From contig CAZSNT010000057.1 in NCBI GenBank assembly GCA_964607765.1, positions 1-52,362 on the forward strand: a stretch of 52,362 nucleotides of DNA, read 5' to 3'. Both the position numbers and the translations under genes were made by a program. Origin of the DNA: CAZSNT01 sp964607765 (GTDB taxonomy: Bacteria; Verrucomicrobiota; Lentisphaeria; Oligosphaerales; JABHEG01). The notes under the pieces are model-generated. The model was not told where the DNA came from, made no database searches, and saw nothing but the letters and a program-made list of their open reading frames with translations. Position 1 is the stretch's first letter. The number at the start of each line of letters is the position of its first letter. Of the stretch, positions 23,825 to 32,977 are shown one piece after another.

Positions 23825-24152
23825 TCGAGCTCTACGGTAATATGCGAGTGCCCTGCTGTCACCGTGCCGAGGACAAGGTGACGCCGGCAGACTACGTTAC
23901 AGGCCGACACCGCCCCGACAGGATTACGACTCGGACTGCGATTGGCTGGCTGAACACTTGCCTGAGAGTAGAGACTCCTCTGATCTCGGAGGAGCGAACT
24001 CGGCAGCAACCGGGCGCAACCGACAGTTGCCGACCGCAATCGACGGGGTTCCTGTCCGAGAGTACAGTACGCTCACACGCGGAAAAACAGATCGTGCGGC
24101 TCCGCGCCCGACGACCAGGGGCTGCACCGGACCTTGAATTGCGAGGCTACAG
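23825..24152. promoter_or_regulatory. Divergent control region with a 10-bp tandem array
   Basis: This 328-bp gap separates the divergent anchored beta-sandwich gene and the GH127 gene. It holds an inverted repeat (CTCCTC/GAGGAG near 23975-23994). A five-unit 10-bp array lies at 24001-24050: CGGCAGCAAC, CGGGCGCAAC, CGACAGTTGC, CGACCGCAAT, CGACGGGGTT. The same unit recurs at 46011-46030. No convincing -10/-35 pair or coding frame was found. Confidence 0.5.
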
Positions 24153-26129
24153 ATGCCCCAACGCGCCACGATTCTGAATGTCGCAGGCAGCCCCCAGGCC
24201 GCGATGCAGTCCCTCCCCGTTGATGCCGTGCAGTGGACTGGCGGATTCTGGTTCGAACGCTTCAGACAGACCTGCGACGTGACGGCTCGCAGTCTCTGGC
24301 AGTTGCTCGCAGATCCCGACGCGGGTCACGTGCTGGACAACTTCCGGATTGCGGCCGGCCTGATCAAGGGGGAACGTCAGGGCACATGGTGGCAGGATGC
24401 CTGGCTGTTCAAGTGGATCGAAGCCGCCGCGTGTCTGCACCGACAGACGCACGACAGCTGGTTGGACGAGCGCATGGACGAGGGAATCGCCCTCATCGCC
24501 GCCGCGCAGGAAGACGACGGGTACGTGGGCACGCAGACAACGGCCACCGGCAATCCCCGGTTCGAATACATCCGTCTTCACGAGGTGTACACCATGGGAC
24601 ACTTGCTGACCGCGGCAGTGACACATCGGCGCATGACAGGCAAGACGACCTTTCTCGACATCGGTGTCAAGGTTGCCGACTTCCTGTGCGCCGTGCTCGG
24701 GGACAGTGTGCCGCCGCGGTATGCCCACAATCCGTCCGCCATCATGGGCTTGGTCGAGCTGTACCGGGAGACGGGTGAGCAGCGGTACCTGGACTGCGCA
24801 CGCCGCATTGTGGACGCACGCGGCACGGAGCCGAGCAGGCGTGGGCGCGATCTCTGGCACCGTGCCGACGGCATTGAAGGCACGGACCAGATCCAGGACC
24901 GCGTCCCGCTGCGCCGGTCAGAGGAGGTGGTCGGGCACAACGTGTTCTTTACGTACCTGTTCGCGGGCGCCGCGGACCTGTTCCTGGAGACGGGCGACAA
25001 GGACCTGGCCGAAGCCCTCGAACGCCTGTGGCACGACCTGACCACGCGGAAGATGAACGTCAACGGCGGAGTCAGTCCCATGGGACACGGTCTGTCTCTG
25101 CGCCACGACGTTGTGGTCGAAGCAGTCGGAGCCGCCTACTTCCTGCCCAACGCGGACTCGTACAACGAGACGTGCGGCCAGATCGGGAACCTGATGTGGA
25201 ACGCTCGCATGCTGCTGGCAGCCCCCCGGGCGCGCTATGCGGAGATGATGGAGCACGAGATGTACAACGGTATCCTGTCCGGAATGAGTACGGATGGGAT
25301 GAACTTCTGGTACCGCAACCAGCTGCGCCGTGACATTGGACACCAAGTCCACGGCCACAACGACCTGCTTGCCCGGGAGAAGCCGGGACGCAAACGGATC
25401 TGCTGCCCCACCAACGTACTGCGCACGCTGGCCCAATGGCAGACGTATGCCTACACTACTGACGACGCCGGGGCCTGGATTCACCAGTACGGCGCCAATC
25501 GAGCGGCGTTGCAGATACCGGGCAAAGGGACGCTGGGGTTGGAGCAAATAACCGACTACCCCTGGGCCGGGGAAGTCACGATCGCCGTTCAAAGCGCTCC
25601 GGCGGAACAGGTCGCGATCCGACTACGCATCCCCAGTTGGGCGGTTGGCGCCGAGCTGCAACTGAATGGACGTGACGCGGAGACCGACGTCAGACAGGGC
25701 ACATACGCTGAACTGATCCGGACGTGGCAGGCGGGTGACGTTCTCACTCTCGAACTTCCCATGCAAGCCCGACTCGTCGAAGCAGACCCGTTGGTGGAGC
25801 ATTGCCGGAACCAGGTCGCTGTCATGCGTGGCCCGATCCTGTACTGCCTGGAGTCTGTCGACCTGCCGGGCAGCATGCAGCTCGACGGCGTGTGCCTTCC
25901 TTCAGACATCGACCTGAAGCCGGTGCCCATGGACGAACTGCCGTTCGGCATGCTGGCGCTGGAGGGGAACGCGCTGCAACGCCCGCAGCGGGATTGGCAA
26001 GGCACGCTGTACCGCGCTCTGGATTCGCCACGGCTGTTGGGGTGCCCGATCCGCCTTATCCCCTACTTCTCCTGGGCGAACCGCGGCCCGTCAGCCATGT
26101 CGGTCTGGCTCCCGGTCGCGTGGCGCTAA
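24153..26129 (+). CDS. GH127-type beta-L-arabinofuranosidase
   Basis: A 658-aa glycosidase of the DUF1680/GH127 family. An (alpha/alpha)6 barrel (about 20-430) is followed by beta-sandwich domains. Zinc-site residues are E339 and C341 (YNETCGQIGN) and C417-C418 (RICCPTN), at nearly the same positions as in the Bifidobacterium enzyme HypBA1 (E338, C340, C417, C418), where C417 is the nucleophile. The family releases beta-L-arabinofuranose from hydroxyproline-rich glycoproteins or pectic side chains. No signal peptide is visible, so it likely acts on imported oligosaccharides. ATG 24153 has only a poor ribosome site. It ends overlapping the convergent yigZ-like gene by 4 bp. Confidence 0.92.
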   Translation: MPQRATILNVAGSPQAAMQSLPVDAVQWTGGFWFERFRQTCDVTARSLWQLLADPDAGHVLDNFRIAAGLIKGERQGTWWQDAWLFKWIEAAACLHRQTHDSWLDERMDEGIALIAAAQEDDGYVGTQTTATGNPRFEYIRLHEVYTMGHLLTAAVTHRRMTGKTTFLDIGVKVADFLCAVLGDSVPPRYAHNPSAIMGLVELYRETGEQRYLDCARRIVDARGTEPSRRGRDLWHRADGIEGTDQIQDRVPLRRSEEVVGHNVFFTYLFAGAADLFLETGDKDLAEALERLWHDLTTRKMNVNGGVSPMGHGLSLRHDVVVEAVGAAYFLPNADSYNETCGQIGNLMWNARMLLAAPRARYAEMMEHEMYNGILSGMSTDGMNFWYRNQLRRDIGHQVHGHNDLLAREKPGRKRICCPTNVLRTLAQWQTYAYTTDDAGAWIHQYGANRAALQIPGKGTLGLEQITDYPWAGEVTIAVQSAPAEQVAIRLRIPSWAVGAELQLNGRDAETDVRQGTYAELIRTWQAGDVLTLELPMQARLVEADPLVEHCRNQVAVMRGPILYCLESVDLPGSMQLDGVCLPSDIDLKPVPMDELPFGMLALEGNALQRPQRDWQGTLYRALDSPRLLGCPIRLIPYFSWANRGPSAMSVWLPVAWR

Positions 26130-26743
26130 CAATAGCACGCCAATTCAACCTGACCGTTTGTGGTATCGTTCAGCCGCTGCGTGAGTTCGGCCAGGCGCAG
26201 ATCCGGCACGGACAGCGTGATGGTAACGCAATCGCTGTATGCCACCTGCCCGAGCGCCATACCCGCATCGTGCAAGAGCCGTCGCACGGCGTCCTCGCAG
26301 GCATAGGGCAGCGACAGACGCACCACGGTGTACTCGATCTTCTCGGTCAGCGGCAGCTCGGCCAACGCCGCCTGCAGGCATCCCGAGTAGGCTCGGACCA
26401 ACCCGCCCGTGCCCAGCTTGACGCCGCCGAAGTAGCGTGTCACCACAGCCACGATCTCGCCAATCCCGCTGTGCGTGAGGATGCTCAGCATCGGTTTGCC
26501 GGCCGTGCCGTGCGGCTCGCCGTCGTCGCTCATACCCACATCACCGGTGTTCCCGGGATCGCCCGCAATGAACGCGAAACAGTGATGCGTCGCGTCGGGG
26601 TATTCCTGCCGAACGCCCTGAATGAACGTCATGGCTTCGGCCCGGTCGCGTGCCCGCGCGATGGCACCGATGAAACGGCTGCGTCGCACGATCTGTTCCA
26701 CCACACTCGTGCCTGCCGGGATTTGGAGGGGTTCGTCGTTCAT
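26126..26743 (-). CDS. YigZ/IMPACT-family protein
   Basis: A 205-aa cytoplasmic protein. The N-terminal UPF0029 domain contains the family signature DDGEPHGTAGKPMLSIL and VVTRYFGGVKLGTGGLVRAYSG (about 72-120). A smaller ferredoxin-like C-terminal domain (about 135-203) carries the usual DUF1949-type pattern. Bacterial YigZ and eukaryotic IMPACT proteins are linked to translation control and protein or nucleic acid binding, but bacterial activity is not settled. It is unrelated to the sugar genes around it and convergent with GH127. Confidence 0.9.
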   Translation of the reverse strand: MNDEPLQIPAGTSVVEQIVRRSRFIGAIARARDRAEAMTFIQGVRQEYPDATHHCFAFIAGDPGNTGDVGMSDDGEPHGTAGKPMLSILTHSGIGEIVAVVTRYFGGVKLGTGGLVRAYSGCLQAALAELPLTEKIEYTVVRLSLPYACEDAVRRLLHDAGMALGQVAYSDCVTITLSVPDLRLAELTQRLNDTTNGQVELACYC

Positions 26744-27083
26744 TGGCTTACTCGCAACTCACAATACCGTCCGCGATCCCGTGACGCAACGACCCGTTGG
26801 GGGAGCCGGTCAGTTACGTGAGGCATCCGCACGTCCCCCGTAGCCCGGCTCTCCGGAGCCGGGTGTGCTGCCGTGCCTCCGGATAGAGCGGAACGACAAG
26901 GACACCCGGCTCGGGAGAGCCGGGCTACGGGGGCTGCCTCACGTAACTGATGCGTTACGACCGCCGACTACTGCCACGGGCATTGCTCACCAGCCCTGTT
27001 CTTGACGTATGAGCCGGCCAAGGATAGGTTCCGCAGTCTGCGGTCCCCTTTGTCGCGCTCCCGCAACCGGAATACAGACAAGC
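26744..27083. other. Gene-free stretch filled largely by a repeat element
   Basis: This 340-bp gap lies between the divergent yigZ-like and UroD-like genes. The element at 26810-26959 fills the centre. The remaining flanks (26744-26809 and 26960-27083) contain no frame with coding character, and I see no clear promoter. Confidence 0.5.
26810..26959. mobile_element. MITE-like inverted-repeat element (copy 2)
   Basis: Outer arms 26810-26825 and 26935-26950 are a perfect 16-bp inverted repeat (TCAGTTACGTGAGGCA on the left). Inner arms 26834-26865 and 26902-26933 match at 31 of 32 positions, so the whole 141 bp can fold into one long hairpin. The right end continues GCGTTACG to 26959, where similarity to copy 1 (29-53) ends. 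No protein is encoded. It could be a miniature element moved by a transposase elsewhere, or a REP/BIME-type repeat. No target-site duplication is evident. Confidence 0.65.
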
Positions 27084-28214
27084 ATGCCCACTCACCTGAA
27101 ATGGACAAGCCACGCCGACCTGGCAATCAACCGGCGGCCGAGCATGCACCGGGACGAGTATCTGGCTTGGATGACGTTCCGGGGCGGCGACCGTATTCCG
27201 TTCACGGAGATCTTCGGTCCGATCATCGGGTTGAAGGAGGAATGGGAAGCGCAGGGCGCCACGCCTGAGGAGCTGGATTTCAGTGCGTTCCGCTACCGCT
27301 GCCCGAAGATGGCGGGGGTCGCTGCCAACACGGGGCGCCTTGGGAGGAGCAGCACGGTCACAGACGAGACCGAGACCACGGTGTTCACCCGTGATGATCT
27401 GGGTCGGACGCTGCAGCTCGAGAAGGGGGTCGCCACGATCCCGCTACCCACGACCTTCCCGGTTCAAACCATGGACGACTGGCTCGCTATCAAGCCGCGC
27501 TACGAGTTCAATGAGGCGCGTTTCGGCGCGGATTGGGCGTCCCGTGCAACGGCTGCGCGTGAGAACGGCTGTGCGATTCGCGTGGGCATCCCGGGCGGGT
27601 TCGACGAACCGCGCCAGTTGCTGGGTGAGGAGGGGCTGTGCTATGCGTACTACGAACAGCCGGAGTTGATCCACGACATCCTGGAAACGATCGGAGAGAC
27701 GGCTTGCCGCGTTCTGGAGCGCGTGTCACGCGGCGTGCAGGTCGACATCCTGAGTGTGCATGAGGACATGGCCGGCAAGTCCGGGTCGTTGGCCGGGCCA
27801 AAGCAGATCAGCGAATTCATCGCTCCGTACTACCGCCGGGTCTGGGACATGCTCCATGAACGCGGCGCGCAGTTGTTCGACCAGGACAGCGACGGCGACA
27901 TGAACGGCGTCATTCCCGCCTTCCTCGATGCTGGCGTCAATTGCATGCACCCCATGGAACCAGCCGCCGGCATGGACATTGTCGCAGTGCGCGAGCAGTT
28001 CGGGAAACGCCTGGCGTTCTACGGCGGACTCGACAAGCACGTGATCCGCGGCAGCAAAGACGAGATCACGGCCGAGCTCGAACGCAAGATCCCGCCCATG
28101 GTGCGGACACGGGGCTGCATGCTGGGACTGGACCACCGTATCCCGAACGGCACGCCGCTGGACAATTACCGGTTCTACGTACAGGGAGCTTGGGAGATTA
28201 TTGAGGCGCTTTGA
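27084..28214 (+). CDS. Uroporphyrinogen decarboxylase-like protein
   Basis: A 376-aa TIM-barrel protein of the UroD superfamily. MHRDEYLAWMTFRGGDRIPFTE is the typical start of UroD-like proteins in PVC genomes. AYYEQPELIHDILETI, SVHEDMAGKSGSLAGPKQISEFIAPYYRRVWDMLHERG and NCMHPMEPAAGMDIVAVREQFGKRLAFYGGLDKHVI follow the family order. Where methyltransferase members have a His-x-Cys zinc motif, this protein has DQDSDGD, so zinc-dependent methyl transfer is unlikely. These homologues are often linked to sugar catabolism and have no assigned reaction. ATG 27084 is chosen; it overlaps the next convergent gene by 17 bp. Confidence 0.82.
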   Translation: MPTHLKWTSHADLAINRRPSMHRDEYLAWMTFRGGDRIPFTEIFGPIIGLKEEWEAQGATPEELDFSAFRYRCPKMAGVAANTGRLGRSSTVTDETETTVFTRDDLGRTLQLEKGVATIPLPTTFPVQTMDDWLAIKPRYEFNEARFGADWASRATAARENGCAIRVGIPGGFDEPRQLLGEEGLCYAYYEQPELIHDILETIGETACRVLERVSRGVQVDILSVHEDMAGKSGSLAGPKQISEFIAPYYRRVWDMLHERGAQLFDQDSDGDMNGVIPAFLDAGVNCMHPMEPAAGMDIVAVREQFGKRLAFYGGLDKHVIRGSKDEITAELERKIPPMVRTRGCMLGLDHRIPNGTPLDNYRFYVQGAWEIIEAL

Positions 28215-29487
28215 CGTCGAAGCAGTACAGGTGACTGTCGTAGCGCAGGTAGAGGCGGCCGTCGATCACGACCGGATGCGCCCAGCTCGGCCCGCTGCCT
28301 TCCACGCTGAACTGGCCGCGCATCTCGAAGCCATCCGGGAAACAGGCTGCGAGCCCGGCTACGCCGTTGCGCTCGCCAAACAGGAAGAGCATGCCGTCGG
28401 CCCAGCAGACGGCGCCCTTGCCCACGCCGTGTTCGTACCACTTCTTCTCGCCGGTTGCGAGGTCGAGGCATGCCCAGCCGCCGCTGTGGTTGCCGTAGAT
28501 GTGCCCTTCGTGAATCACGTACCCGCCGTGGTGGCAGACCATGTCTTTGGTCGTCCAGGCCTGCTCTGCGCCGTTCGCGGTGAGTTTCAGGCAGATGCCG
28601 CCTTTGCCGTAGCCGTTGGACCAGAACACGTACCCATCGGCATACGCGGGATCGGGGCAGTTCGCCGTGTTGTTCTTGCACCAGGCATTCGACCACAGCA
28701 ATGAACCGTCTCCCGCATCCAGACACAGAATTCCGGACTTCGTACCAGTCGTGATGCACTGCCGCCCGTTGTGCGTGAACGGCACACAGGAGCTGTACTC
28801 CGGGCCGCCCGCAAAGCCCGAGCTGGCCCACACGGTGTCGCCGGTCGCCTTGTTCAGCGCCACAACACAGTTGTCGCCGCCAGGCTTCACGATCGCCAGC
28901 TGATCGAGGATCAGGATGGACTCGGCGTAGCCCCAGCCGCCGGGCCGGCCGCCGAAATCGCGCGTGTTCTTCGTCCAGACCTCGGCGCCCGTGCCGGCGT
29001 CGCGACAGGCAATAACACCGTTGCCGCTCAGCACGTAGAGCCGATCACCATCGAGCGTCGGTGTGGAGCGCGAACCGGGGTGACTCCGCGTCCAGGCGTC
29101 GTCGAGCTCGGTTTTCCACTTCAGCGTCCCGTTCATACCGAGCGCGAACAGCGTGAGTCGTCCGCCCACCACTTTGGTTCGCGTACGGCGCCGCCTGCCC
29201 TGCCCCGTGGTCGTCTCCGTGGCTGTGCCACCGACGTCGCCCGTGGTGTAAATCAGGCCGTTACTTATGGTGACCGTGGAGAATCCCCTGCCGATGTCAT
29301 CCACCTGCCACAGCTTGGTCGGCCCGCCTTCGGGCCACTGTTTCAGCAGTCCGGTGGCCGGGGACTTGCCGTCGTGGTTCGGGCCGCGCCAGCACGGCCA
29401 CTCGGCATCGGCTGCCCGGGATGAAGCAGGAACAAGAAACAGGCACGTCAGCGCCACCGTCACCAAGCCGCGTTGGATCGTCTGCAT
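28198..29487 (-). CDS. Secreted PQQ-like beta-propeller protein
   Basis: A 429-aa exported protein. The signal peptide is QRGLVTVALTCLFLVPASSRA. The start of the mature part, AEWPCWRGPNHDGKSPATGLLKQWPEGGPTKLW, is the standard opening of PVC PQQ-like propellers ('WPQWRGPNRDG...'). Blades follow with repeated DGDRLYVLSGNGVIACRDAGTGAEVW and ICLKLTANGAEQAW patterns. These PVC proteins resemble BamB and are generally not PQQ enzymes. A basic insert (QGRRRRTRTK, about residue 97) interrupts an early blade. A ribosome site (AGGAGAG) precedes ATG 29487. Role probably structural or ligand binding in the periplasm. Confidence 0.88.
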   Translation of the reverse strand: MQTIQRGLVTVALTCLFLVPASSRAADAEWPCWRGPNHDGKSPATGLLKQWPEGGPTKLWQVDDIGRGFSTVTISNGLIYTTGDVGGTATETTTGQGRRRRTRTKVVGGRLTLFALGMNGTLKWKTELDDAWTRSHPGSRSTPTLDGDRLYVLSGNGVIACRDAGTGAEVWTKNTRDFGGRPGGWGYAESILILDQLAIVKPGGDNCVVALNKATGDTVWASSGFAGGPEYSSCVPFTHNGRQCITTGTKSGILCLDAGDGSLLWSNAWCKNNTANCPDPAYADGYVFWSNGYGKGGICLKLTANGAEQAWTTKDMVCHHGGYVIHEGHIYGNHSGGWACLDLATGEKKWYEHGVGKGAVCWADGMLFLFGERNGVAGLAACFPDGFEMRGQFSVEGSGPSWAHPVVIDGRLYLRYDSHLYCFDVKAPQ

Positions 29488-29499
29488 ATCGCTCTCCTT

Positions 29500-31965
29500 C
29501 TATTCGTTGCGAATCATCACACTGTCAAGGTACGTCGTGGTCGCGTCAGTTGCCAAACTGATGAACATCACCTGGTTGAGATCCTCGAACTCCGGCTGTG
29601 CGAATGCGAGCCCCTCAAACGGCCTCACATTCCCGTTGGGCAGCGTCACGCGGAGCTGCCACATGCCGTGCCCGACAGCGCCCGCTTTGCCGATGCCCGG
29701 GTCCAGCTTCCCGAGCTTGGCAGAGATGCCAAACCGCAGCCACTGGCCGGTCGGCAGCGTCAGGAGTTGCTTGTCGCCCACCGTCAACGCGCTGCTCCGG
29801 ATGTGAAAGCTCGGTCCGACGCTGAAGTCCTGCGTCGGGTGGCTGCCGCGCCATGCATGTTCCAGCTTGGTCCGGTCCTCGATCTTGAGCGCAAACTCAA
29901 CCGTGGCCGTGCCGCCGTCGTATCTGGGGGAGTAGGACAGATAGGGAATCCACTCGCGGGAGAGCCCCGGGGCGTCCACGATCCTCAGGCACTGCCCGCC
30001 ATCCGCGGCGGTCTCGTCGGTAACAGCGATCGCGTCCGCTCCCTTCCCCGGCAGCTTGTCCTCGACCCGGGCAAAACCGCGTCGGGTCGTGCTGCCCAGC
30101 GTCAGACGATCGAAGCTGTCCCGGATCGGGCCGGGCGCCACGTCTTCGGGAACTCTCATCGCGAGAACAGGCGGCGGCACGACGCGGAACGGTTTCTGCA
30201 GCAGGTCGCGGAACTCGGGCTGGAGTCCGGCTTTGGCGGCCAGTTCCGTGGGGAAGCCGGGCTCGCCGGGACGGATATCGCAGACATTCCCGCGGACGCT
30301 CGACATGTCCGCGGAACGCCCGTGTTTGAGGGCGCGATCAACAGGCGGCGCAATGTCGTAGAGCACATTGCCCTCGACCGCGAACCCGGACGACCCGTCG
30401 TCGAACGCCAGGCCGCCGCCGGCCCAGTCCGGACGTTTGTACTTGCCGTGCAGCGTCGTCCAGTGCGTGCCATGGATGACGTTGCCCCGGATGATGGTGC
30501 CGGGCTGGTTGCCGAGGGTGTAGACCGCGCCACCGTGATCAAGGAGCAGCAGCACGTCATGCACGTGGTTGCACTCGATCAGGTTCTCGCGGCAGGCGCC
30601 CTCCTCCTTGCTGTGCGACCACCCCACGGCAATGCTCGAGTAGAGCGTTCGGGAGACATCGTTGTGGCGGATCACGGTCTTGGCGCAGATCCCGCCCCAG
30701 ATGCCGTGTGCGGAGTAATGCACCAAACCGATGTCACGGATCAGGTTGTTCGCGATCGTGTTGCCTGTGGACACGTCGGGGAAACGCGCGGCCCGATTCA
30801 CCGTGCCCACCTTGACGCCGCCCGCACCGAGGTCGAGGAAACGGCTGCCCACGACGGTGTTCGTGTGGGCGCCCACACCGAAGTCGAGTGCGTAGGCACC
30901 CAGGTTGACAAAATCACAGCGCTCGAACCGACAATCTCGTGCCCAGGTCAGCTCCACGGCCGCCGGCATGTCCACAAAGCCCTGGCGACACGCTCGTTTG
31001 TGGTCCTCAGCGTACTTGTGCGGCGCTTTGAGCCATGCGGTGTGCGCGAACGTGATGCCCTTGAACTGCACGTTCTCCACGTAGGCATCCCCGCCGGCTT
31101 CACCCGTAATCGCGACAAGACGTTCGTGTCGCGGCACGACCACGTCGCAGACCGATAAGTCCTCGCCGGCCAGTGGCGTGTAAAGCAGGGCGCCGTTCGG
31201 GCGGTCCAGGTACCACTGCCCGGGCTGACCGAAGTCCTCCTTGATGTTCTCCAGCAAGTACGGGTTGCGTCCGCCTTCGTACCAGTGCCCGATCCGGTAG
31301 TGTGGATAGCTCTTGAGTCGGACGATGTTCTCTACAAAATCGATCTCGCGGATGTGCAGACGGCCGGAGCTCCAGTCGTGCATGGCCACAAGCTCCACGT
31401 CCGCCAGGTTCTCGAAAACGTGGATGTCGCCATCGTGGAAGTAGAACTCGTCCTGCGGGTTCCGGTGGTCGATGCGGCGATTGTGTTTGTGCGGCGCATC
31501 GGTCAGGCCGGCGATCACGAACAGGCCGCGCGAGGGACGGTAGCGCCGTTCGAACGACGCGTCACCGGGTCGGCGCAGGAAGAGTTGATGGAAGTTCCAG
31601 TTGCCGGCTTTCACGTCGGGCAAGGCCGCCTGCCATGCGTCGCCCGGCGGCTTCCGCCAGGCCGTCACGCGCCGACCGCCGCTGACAATCGGCGTTTCCC
31701 CCGCGACTGCCGCAAACGCGATTCCGCTGTCCTGCACGCCCAGCTCAAGCGGCCGCTGCAATTCGTACAGCCCGTTGCGCAGATGGACCGTGGTTGGTCC
31801 AGCGGTCTCTCGTGCCGCGTCACGGGCACGTTCGAGTGTGGCGAACGGTCGTTCCCTCGTGCCGGGCGCGCGGTCATCGCCGTCGGGCGCAACGAACAGG
31901 TCCTGGGCATACGCCGGGAGCAATGCCAAAACCGCACACGCGTACAGGCACAGTCGCGTTTTCAT
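29500..31965 (-). CDS. Secreted right-handed beta-helix protein with C-terminal jelly roll
   Basis: An 821-aa exported protein. The signal is MKTRLCLYACAVLALLPAYA; ATG 31965 is preferred over 31971 because AGGGGA then has proper spacing. DLFVAPDGDDRAPGTRERPFATLERARDAAR is the classic opening of parallel beta-helix carbohydrate-active proteins. The helix spans about 40-570, with repeated N/G-rich rungs such as NTIANNLIRDIG and NVIHGTHWTT. A beta-sandwich (about 600-820) with EFALKIEDRTKLEHAW and TTYLDSVMIRNE follows. The family includes galactosidases and polysaccharide lyases; the activity cannot be fixed. It lies 12 bp after the PQQ-like gene's start, upstream of it on the same strand. Confidence 0.85.
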   Translation of the reverse strand: MKTRLCLYACAVLALLPAYAQDLFVAPDGDDRAPGTRERPFATLERARDAARETAGPTTVHLRNGLYELQRPLELGVQDSGIAFAAVAGETPIVSGGRRVTAWRKPPGDAWQAALPDVKAGNWNFHQLFLRRPGDASFERRYRPSRGLFVIAGLTDAPHKHNRRIDHRNPQDEFYFHDGDIHVFENLADVELVAMHDWSSGRLHIREIDFVENIVRLKSYPHYRIGHWYEGGRNPYLLENIKEDFGQPGQWYLDRPNGALLYTPLAGEDLSVCDVVVPRHERLVAITGEAGGDAYVENVQFKGITFAHTAWLKAPHKYAEDHKRACRQGFVDMPAAVELTWARDCRFERCDFVNLGAYALDFGVGAHTNTVVGSRFLDLGAGGVKVGTVNRAARFPDVSTGNTIANNLIRDIGLVHYSAHGIWGGICAKTVIRHNDVSRTLYSSIAVGWSHSKEEGACRENLIECNHVHDVLLLLDHGGAVYTLGNQPGTIIRGNVIHGTHWTTLHGKYKRPDWAGGGLAFDDGSSGFAVEGNVLYDIAPPVDRALKHGRSADMSSVRGNVCDIRPGEPGFPTELAAKAGLQPEFRDLLQKPFRVVPPPVLAMRVPEDVAPGPIRDSFDRLTLGSTTRRGFARVEDKLPGKGADAIAVTDETAADGGQCLRIVDAPGLSREWIPYLSYSPRYDGGTATVEFALKIEDRTKLEHAWRGSHPTQDFSVGPSFHIRSSALTVGDKQLLTLPTGQWLRFGISAKLGKLDPGIGKAGAVGHGMWQLRVTLPNGNVRPFEGLAFAQPEFEDLNQVMFISLATDATTTYLDSVMIRNE

Positions 31966-32018
31966 GGACATTCCCCTGTCAGGCCGTAGGCGGAGCACTC
32001 GGCGCGCGTCACTCGCGG

Positions 32019-32870
32019 TCACGTCGCCGTGCGCAAGGCCGACGCGAGCGTCTCAATACCCTTGCGAATGTCGCACACGCGGTCGTCGCCCGCTTCACGC
32101 TCGAAAATGTAGGCGCCGTCGAAGTCTGCCGCGGCCAGGATCTGAACAAACGCATCCCAGTCGACTTCGCCCGTGCCGACCACCACTTCCGCACCCCACT
32201 CGCCCTTGACCTTGGTGCGTATGCCGTCTTTGACGTGCACGCCGCGCACATGCGGCGCCAGCTGGCGAAGGGCGGCAATCGGTTCGTCCATATCGTAGAG
32301 AATCATGTTGGCCGGGTCAAAGTTGACGGCGACGTTCTCGACGTTCCGGGCACGCAGCTCACCGATGAACGCCAACAGCGTCTCGGCCGTTTCCTGGCCC
32401 GTCTCCAGGTTCAGGGTCACGCCGTGATCGGCGAACATGTTCGCGATCTTGATGATCCGGCCGATCAGCTTCTCGAAGTCCGGATCGCTCGGCTCGTGCG
32501 GCAGGAACCCGGCGTGGCACATCACATACTCGAGCCCCATGCTCTGTGCGGTGTCGGCCGCGCCTTTCGCGAGCTCCCAATTGTCCGCCCAGTGCCGGTC
32601 CGGAACGACGCCGCCCGTCACGCGGATGGTCGCGGGCGTGGAGTAGTCTTCGCCAATGGTCGAGAACATGCCGGAGACGATCGAGATGCCGGCGGCACCG
32701 AGCACATCTTCGACACCCGCCCACACGCCCTGATCGCCGCGGTGCGCCGTGAGCCCAAGCTGCACCTTGGTGACCCCGACAGCCTTCACCTTGTCCCGCA
32801 GGTCCTCCGCGCCCGTTGCCTGCAACGACCAGCTGCAAACCCCCATCTGCTCTGCACGTTGCGTTCTCAT
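32019..32870 (-). CDS. Sugar phosphate isomerase/epimerase (xylose isomerase-like barrel)
   Basis: A 283-aa cytoplasmic TIM-barrel enzyme. Metal-binding residues can be followed through the barrel: E in LNLETGQE (about 155), D in VNFDPANM (about 184), H in GVHVKDG (about 211) and E in YIFEREAG (about 260). Members isomerise or epimerise sugars or keto-acids. AAGGAGGAA is a strong ribosome site before ATG 32870. It is the first gene of a minus-strand unit with the beta-helix and PQQ-like genes (53 bp to the beta-helix start), so it likely handles the sugar released by that system. Confidence 0.88.
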   Translation of the reverse strand: MRTQRAEQMGVCSWSLQATGAEDLRDKVKAVGVTKVQLGLTAHRGDQGVWAGVEDVLGAAGISIVSGMFSTIGEDYSTPATIRVTGGVVPDRHWADNWELAKGAADTAQSMGLEYVMCHAGFLPHEPSDPDFEKLIGRIIKIANMFADHGVTLNLETGQETAETLLAFIGELRARNVENVAVNFDPANMILYDMDEPIAALRQLAPHVRGVHVKDGIRTKVKGEWGAEVVVGTGEVDWDAFVQILAAADFDGAYIFEREAGDDRVCDIRKGIETLASALRTAT

Positions 32871-32905
32871 GGTCGCGATTCCTCCTTCTCAGGTTCTTCA
32901 GCCAT

Positions 32906-32930
32906 TCCCGTTAACAATATGGTATATTAT
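32906..32930. promoter_or_regulatory. AT-rich divergent promoter region
   Basis: The 107-bp gap between the divergent isomerase and acidic-protein genes contains an AT-rich island, unusual in this GC-rich DNA, with TATATT (32923-32928), TATTAT (32925-32930) and TTAACA (32911-32916). Any of these could serve as a -10 on one of the two strands. No clear -35 was found at the right spacing. Confidence 0.35.
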
Positions 32931-32977
32931 GGGGTGGCGCCACATCGGATGCCTGGAACTGCATCGCGGGAGGGAAC

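Noticed and set aside
24153..26129. Unusual base composition or foreign origin of the GH127 gene
   Set aside because: Codon use and GC content look like those of the neighbours, and active-site residues are standard for the family.
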